Under the pieces are notes generated by a model. The model was given only the letters and a program-made list of their open reading frames with translations. It was not told where the DNA came from and ran no database searches. DNA of 5,154 nucleotides from an uncultured Solirubrobacteraceae bacterium (GTDB lineage: Bacteria; Actinomycetota; Thermoleophilia; Solirubrobacterales; Solirubrobacteraceae). Position 1 is the stretch's first letter, and each line of letters opens with the position of its first letter. The stretch lies in the NCBI GenBank assembly GCA_955652345.1, contig CATPBV010000316.1, positions 1-5,154 of the forward strand. The letters run 5' to 3'. The translations under genes and the position numbers were made by a program. This document shows, piece after piece, positions 1-5,154 of the stretch.

Positions 1-210
1 CGCCACGACGTCGAGGTGGGGATGATCGGCGTCAACGTCGGCGTCGCCGCGCCCGTCGCGTTCTTCCCGTTCTCGGGCTGGAAGGGCTCGTTCTTCGGCG
101 ACCTGCACGCCCACGGCACCGACGCCGTCGACTTCTATACCCGCAAGAAGACCGTCACCTCGCGCTTCTTCTCGGCGCGCCCGGGCGAGCGGCTGTTCGG
201 CGAGCACTAG
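1..210 (+). CDS. iolA: Methylmalonate-semialdehyde (malonate-semialdehyde) dehydrogenase, C-terminal part, truncated by window edge
   Basis: This is the last 69 residues of an aldehyde dehydrogenase; the 5' part lies before the window. The frame is open from base 1 and ends at TAG 208-210. Visible family hallmarks are GMIGVNVGVAAPVAFFPFSG (residues 8-27 of the fragment), then SFFGDLHAHG and the C-terminal FYTRKKTVTSR block. This is the usual end of CoA-dependent MmsA/IolA enzymes and differs from most NAD-linked aldehyde dehydrogenases. The enzyme oxidises (methyl)malonate semialdehyde with NAD+ and CoA to acetyl- or propionyl-CoA, which is the last step of inositol breakdown and also part of valine breakdown. 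The catalytic Cys and the NAD-binding region are not in the window. It is convergent with iolB and shares 4 bp (CTAG) containing both stop codons. Being on the opposite strand, it must be transcribed separately from iolB-D-C. Family assignment is strong; the choice of iolA over mmsA rests on its neighbours. Confidence 0.9.
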   Translation, partial: RHDVEVGMIGVNVGVAAPVAFFPFSGWKGSFFGDLHAHGTDAVDFYTRKKTVTSRFFSARPGERLFGEH

Positions 211-216
211 GTGCTC
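202..216. terminator. Perfect inverted repeat over the convergent stop codons; candidate compact bidirectional terminator
   Basis: GAGCAC (202-207) and GTGCTC (211-216) are perfect reverse complements separated by TAG, so either strand's transcript can form a 6-bp stem with a 3-nt loop. The loop is the iolA stop codon, and the iolB stop (207-209 on the minus strand) lies at the stem/loop border. A second arm, GGCTG (191-195) with CAGCC (219-223), could add an outer 5-bp stem across an uneven internal loop. There is no T-run on either side, so it is not a canonical intrinsic terminator. It is nevertheless the only candidate at this convergent junction, where there is no intergenic space. A chance palindrome within coding sequence is also possible. 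Confidence 0.35.
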
Positions 217-1005
217 TTCAGCCAAGCGTGCGCGGGGTCGTCGACCATCGCCCACCGGCGCACCGGGCCGGCCATCACGTTCAGGTAGTAGAGGTCGTAG
301 CCGGGGGGCGCGGAGACCGTGTGGTACCCACGCGGAACGAGCACGACGTCGCCGTCGGCGAACCCCACCGCCTCGTCGAGGTCGCCGTCGTCGCTGTAGA
401 CCCGCTGGAGTCCGAAGCCGTGCGGGGGCTTGATCCGGTGGTAGTAGGTCTCCTCTAGGAGGCTTTCGGTGGGAGGGTCGTCGCGATCGTGCTTGTGGGG
501 CGGGAAGCTCGACCAATGGCCCGCGGGCGTTATCACCTCGACCACAAGCAGGCTCTCCGCGGGGCGGTCATCCATCAGGATCGGATGGATCCGGCGCTCG
601 AACGGGCCGCGGCCGCGCACCTCGACGTCGATGTCATCGGGGCTGATGAGGGAGGGCGGCCGGCGGTCGGAGTTCGTGGCGGGCGCGGAAGCGATCGCGA
701 TCTCGGCGCCCTGTACTGTCGCGATCTCGAGCGGGACCCCGGCTGGGGCGTAGACCGCGTGCGGGAGTCCGTCGAACGGATCGGCCCGGCCGCCGACCCC
801 GTGCCAGGACTCGGAGCCCGCCACCACGTCGACGCTCCCAGCGAGCACGACGACGCAATGCTCCCGCTCGGCGTGGCGAATGGCGCGGCCCTCTCGGGCA
901 GCGAGGCGGTGCACCTCGAAGCCGACGTAGCTCCAGCCCGCGCTCTCGGGCGTGACGCTCAGGACCGCGCCGCCCGGCCCCGGAGCACCGGGTCGTACCA
1001 GCAGA

Positions 1006-1013
<8 letters not shown>
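207..1013 (-). CDS. iolB: 5-deoxy-glucuronate isomerase
   Basis: This 268-residue protein has the normal length for the KduI/IolB double-cupin family. It converts 5-deoxy-D-glucuronate, the IolD product, to 2-deoxy-5-keto-D-gluconate, the IolC substrate, in the cytoplasm. The N-terminal cupin is visible around residues 25-110 (REHCVVVLAGSVDVV). The C-terminal metal-binding cupin has PPHKHD (171-176), LEETYYHR (186-193), GYHTV (229-233) and the family-typical GYDLYYLNVMAGPVRRW (238-254). Likely metal ligands are H173, H175, a Glu of the EE pair 187-188, and H231. ATG at 1013 was chosen because homology begins there; the open frame continues 53 codons upstream, but that stretch is low-complexity Arg/Ser shadow of iolD. 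The start overlaps the iolD stop by 8 bp. The only purine-rich stretch, GGCGAGG, directly abuts the ATG, too close for a normal ribosome site, so translation is probably coupled to iolD. The stop overlaps iolA on the opposite strand. Confidence 0.95.
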
Positions 1014-2893
<1,880 letters not shown>

Positions 2894-2901
<8 letters not shown>

Positions 2902-3841
2902 GCGCCCGCTCCTCGAGCAGCGCCTCGAGCTCCTCGAGACCGGCGTAGTCGTCGGCGCAGGCGAGCCGCGACGCCGCGATCGCGCCCGCCGCGTTCGCGA
3001 GGGACAGCGCCCGATCGAGCTCGTATCCATGGATCAGCCCGTGCGCCAGCGCGCCACCGAACGCATCGCCGGCGCCGAGGCCGTTCACGACCTCGAGGCG
3101 GATCGCGGGCAGCTCGATGATCTGATCTTGGGTGGCGGCCAGCACTCCTTCGCCGCCCCGCTTCACAACCGCCAGCTCGACCCCCAGCTCGAGCAGCGCC
3201 GCTGCCGCGGCGTGGGGGTCTCGCTCGCCGGCCGCGACCTCCACCTCCTCGGCGTTGCCGATGGCGATCGTCACATGCTCGAGCGCTCGCAGCAGCCAGC
3301 GGGTGGCCTCCTCCCGCGAGGGCCAGAACATCGGCCGGTAGTCGAGATCCAGGACCGTGGGCAGTGGCGAGCGCCGCGCGATCAGCTCGAGCAGCGTGCT
3401 CCGGCTCGGCTCGTCGGACAGCCCGGTGCCGGTGATCCAGAACAGCTTGGCGTCGTCGACCGCGTCCAGGTCGAAGTCCTCGATCGTCAGGTTCATGTCC
3501 GGAGCCTTCGGCTCGCGGTAGAACAGCAGCGGAAAGTGCTCCGGAGGATGGACCTCACAGAACACGATCGGCGTCCGTAGCTCGGGGTCGGTCCCGACCC
3601 ACCGCGGGTCCACTCCGAAGCGCTCCAGCGCCGAGCGGACGTACGGGCCGAAGCCGTCGTCGCCGACCTTGGTGACGACCGCGGTGCGGCTGCCGAGCAG
3701 CGCGGCCTGAACCGCGACGTTCGTGGCGGTTCCACCGAGGTACTTGGCGAACGTCTCCACCTCTGCCAGCGGCACACGCATCTGCTGCGGGTAGAGATCG
3801 ACGCCCACTCTGCCGGTGGTGATCAGGTCAAACGGCCGCAG
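2894..3841 (-). CDS. iolC: 5-dehydro-2-deoxygluconokinase (PfkB/ribokinase family), probable CTG start
   Basis: This sugar kinase is 315 residues long if started at 3841, close to the usual length of about 320-330. It phosphorylates 2-deoxy-5-keto-gluconate with ATP to the 6-phosphate for the aldolase IolJ. Visible motifs are GRVGVDLYP at the N-terminus (13-21), the PfkB glycine-rich block GGTATNVAVQAALLG (36-50), TKVGDDGFG (57-65), and the second PfkB signature NGLGAGDAFGG (253-263), where D259 is the expected catalytic base. The first ATG/GTG in frame is GTG 3808, which would remove the conserved first beta strand (FDLITTGR). The only NTG codon upstream that keeps the complete strand is CTG at 3841-3839. 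A perfect GGAGGTGA lies 6 nt before it, and an in-frame TGA within that same motif excludes a longer protein. The start overlaps the upstream oxidoreductase by 14 bp and the stop overlaps iolD by 8 bp. Function is secure from family and context; the start codon is an inference. Confidence 0.92.
2909..2914 (-). promoter_or_regulatory. Ribosome-binding site of iolD
   Basis: GAGGAG on the minus strand ends 7 nt before the ATG at 2901. It lies inside the last codons of iolC. This fixes the iolD start at MPELTV and rules against the longer open frame that begins at 3030. Confidence 0.65.
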
Positions 3842-4967
3842 GGCTCCTCACCTCCGCGACCTCGACCCAGCGGCGCTCCGCGGCCGCCCGCTCGATCGTC
3901 TCGCATACGGCCTGGACCTCGAGGCCGACCGCCAGGTCCGGGGTCCACGCACCGTCCGGCCACTGCGCGAGCAGATCTGCTGCCTGGTTGACGAAGGTCT
4001 CGCCGTAGCCGATCCCCTGCCCGAGCGGCCACCAGCCTTCGGTCTGAGGATGGGAGGGATGCTCGGCGCGGATCCGGCGGACGCCGTAGAGCTCTGGGGG
4101 CTCGGCACCGTCGCCGTACCAGAGCTCGTTCAGCCTCGCGTAGTCGAAGCGGAGCGTGCCGCGATCTCCATTCACCTCCACGGTGAAGTCGCATGGTCGC
4201 CGCGGGCAGACCCGGGCGGTCTCGAGCACACCGATGGCACCGCCGCCGAACCGCAGCAGCGCCGCGCTGGCGTCGTCGACGTCGACCTCGCGGAGCTCGC
4301 CGTTCGAGCTGCGCGACCGAATGAAGGTCTCAGACTGAGCGCACGTCGCGGTTATCTCCCCCACCATCCAGCCGGCCAGGTCGATCAGATGCGCTCCCAG
4401 GTCGGCGACTGTGCTGGCACCCTCAGCCCGCGTGAAGCGCCAGTCATGCGGGATCTCTGGGTCTACGAACTCGTCGGTCAGGAAGGCGCCGCGCCACAGG
4501 CGGGGCTCGCCGACCCGTCCCTCGTCGATCAGCTGCTTCATCAGCGCGAGCGCGGGCAGACGGCGATAGTTGAAGCCGATCGCGTTTCGCACGCTCGCGC
4601 GCCTGACCGCGGCCACTGCGCGGACCGCATCGCCGAGCTCCGCGGCAAGCGGCTTCTCGCAAAGGACGGCCTTCCCCGCTTGGGCGGCAGCCTCGACGAT
4701 CTCGGCGTGTGTCCCGGGCGGAGTGCAGACATCGACGATGTCCACGTCGGCGGCCGCGACGACCTCACGCCAGTCGCTGGTGAACCGCTCGAACCCGAGG
4801 CTGCGGGCGGCGTGCTCCACCGCGGCGCCGTTGCGCCCGCTGATCACTCGCAAGCGAGGAGCCGCGGGCAGCTCGCGGACGCGAGGCGCGAGCACGTACG
4901 CCAGGCTATGCGCCTTCCCCATCCCCCCGTATCCGACGATCCCGATGCCGAGCTCGGGCGCGCTCAC
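3828..4967 (-). CDS. Gfo/Idh/MocA family NAD(P)-dependent oxidoreductase
   Basis: This 379-residue cytoplasmic protein has two domains. The N-terminal Rossmann fold has GYGGMG (12-17), DVCTPPGTHAEI (79-90) and the signature EKP (104-106), where K105 is the usual catalytic lysine. The C-terminal alpha/beta substrate domain has GFNYRR (131-136) and DLGAHLIDLAGW (189-200), where H193 and D189 are candidate active-site residues. A tail block with GIGYGETF (318-325) and a final RWVEV is seen, from memory, in the levoglucosan dehydrogenase-like branch of the family rather than in classical IolG. Family members oxidise a hydroxyl of an inositol, sugar or glycoside to a ketone with NAD(P)+. In an iol operon, an inositol (myo-, scyllo- or another isomer) or an inositol glycoside is the plausible substrate, but the sequence does not settle this. 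The start is GTG 4967, in a GTGA overlap with the upstream gene and with no clear Shine-Dalgarno, so coupled translation is likely. The 3' end overlaps iolC by 14 bp. Confidence 0.9.
   Translation of the reverse strand: MSAPELGIGIVGYGGMGKAHSLAYVLAPRVRELPAAPRLRVISGRNGAAVEHAARSLGFERFTSDWREVVAAADVDIVDVCTPPGTHAEIVEAAAQAGKAVLCEKPLAAELGDAVRAVAAVRRASVRNAIGFNYRRLPALALMKQLIDEGRVGEPRLWRGAFLTDEFVDPEIPHDWRFTRAEGASTVADLGAHLIDLAGWMVGEITATCAQSETFIRSRSSNGELREVDVDDASAALLRFGGGAIGVLETARVCPRRPCDFTVEVNGDRGTLRFDYARLNELWYGDGAEPPELYGVRRIRAEHPSHPQTEGWWPLGQGIGYGETFVNQAADLLAQWPDGAWTPDLAVGLEVQAVCETIERAAAERRWVEVAEVRSPAAV
3848..3855 (-). promoter_or_regulatory. Strong ribosome-binding site deciding the iolC start
   Basis: GGAGGTGA on the minus strand is a full 8-nt complement to the usual 16S rRNA 3' end. 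It sits 6 nt before CTG 3841, 21 nt before CTG 3826 and 39 nt before GTG 3808, so only CTG 3841 is at normal spacing. Its last three bases form an in-frame TGA for the iolC frame. The site lies within the 3' end of the upstream oxidoreductase gene. Confidence 0.75.
4964..4967 (-). promoter_or_regulatory. GTGA stop-start overlap between the two oxidoreductase genes
   Basis: TGA 4966-4964 closes the upstream frame, and GTG 4967-4965 opens the downstream oxidoreductase. No well-placed Shine-Dalgarno is visible in the preceding 20 bases, so translation is probably by termination-reinitiation. Confidence 0.6.
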
Positions 4968-5154
4968 GAGACCGTCGGCATCGTGCTCGCGACCGCGCGG
5001 CTCCCAGCCTGGCCCGGGGCCGTCTGCATGCGAGCGAGGTGCGTAGCGGCGATCGCCTCCGCAAGCCGTATGTCTCGCAGACCGTCCTCGCCGTTCGTGC
5101 GCGGGTCCCTGCCTGTGACGATGCAGTCGGAGAACTCGATCAGCTCGCGCTTGA
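4964..5154 (-). CDS. Probable Gfo/Idh/MocA-type oxidoreductase, C-terminal 62 residues, truncated by window edge
   Basis: This partial gene has no start in the window. The frame is open from 5152 to TGA 4966-4964, with two leftover bases at the edge. The visible peptide begins KRELIEFSDCIVTGRDPRTN and continues GEDGLRDIRLAEAIAATHLAR. This is the pattern that ends many Gfo/Idh/MocA proteins: a helix carrying the ELxxFxxCI motif, a short loop with a Pro, then GxDGLxxxxxAEAI leading into the last helix. The final 20 or so residues (from MQTAPGQAG on) are Ala/Ser/Thr-rich and look like an unstructured tail. If the assignment is right, two oxidoreductases of one superfamily sit in tandem at the head of the visible operon, with a 4-bp overlap. 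The one here could be the classical inositol dehydrogenase, but the fragment is too short to tell. The gene is supported by continuous frame, family-like pattern and overlap with the next start. Confidence 0.65.
   Translation of the reverse strand, partial: KRELIEFSDCIVTGRDPRTNGEDGLRDIRLAEAIAATHLARMQTAPGQAGSRAVASTMPTVS

Noticed and set aside
2902..3030. 43-codon upstream extension of iolD
   Set aside because: It has Arg/Ser-rich sequence with no family match, while ATG 2901 has GAGGAG at 7 nt and begins the conserved N-terminus.
3824..3826. CTG 3826 as the iolC start
   Set aside because: It is 21 nt from the strong ribosome site and would cut into the first beta strand; CTG 3841 fits both spacing and homology better.
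4968..5154. Possible promoter or leader region of the operon
   Set aside because: A continuous minus-strand coding frame with an oxidoreductase-like C-terminal pattern covers it, and it ends in a GTGA overlap, so the operon promoter is more likely beyond the window.

Overview
The window is a GC-rich (roughly 70% by eye, not counted), gene-dense bacterial segment carrying most of a myo-inositol catabolism (iol) cluster. The high GC content, the strong G/C preference at third codon positions and the frequent long shadow reading frames suggest a high-GC actinobacterium. A Thermoleophilia-type lineage would fit, but the sequence alone does not prove it.

Layout: bases 1-210 on the plus strand are the last 69 residues of a methylmalonate-semialdehyde dehydrogenase (iolA/mmsA). 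Everything else is on the minus strand and is read from right to left. The order is the tail of a Gfo/Idh/MocA-type oxidoreductase (5154-4964), a complete Gfo/Idh/MocA oxidoreductase of the Rossmann/EKP type (4967-3828), the kinase iolC (3841-2894), the ThDP-dependent hydrolase iolD (2901-1006) and the isomerase iolB (1013-207). iolB meets iolA tail to tail.

The biochemistry fits one pathway. Gfo/Idh/MocA enzymes include the inositol dehydrogenases that open the route. IolD hydrolyses the cyclohexane-trione/dione ring to 5-deoxyglucuronate, IolB isomerises this to 2-deoxy-5-keto-gluconate, IolC phosphorylates that, and IolA turns the final malonate semialdehyde into acetyl-CoA. The dehydratase (iolE), the aldolase (iolJ), the classical iolG, transporters and the regulator are not in the window and may lie outside it.

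No base in the window is intergenic. All junctions overlap: 4 bp (GTGA), 14 bp, 8 bp (ATGCCTGA), 8 bp (ATGGCTGA), and 4 bp (CTAG) at the convergent end. This implies a single polycistronic minus-strand transcript with coupled translation, whose promoter lies beyond base 5154. The most unusual details are an apparent CTG start codon for iolC, backed by a perfect 8-nt Shine-Dalgarno sequence, and a perfect hairpin sequence at the shared stop codons of iolA and iolB. I saw no mobile element, CRISPR array, RNA gene or unknown multi-gene system.
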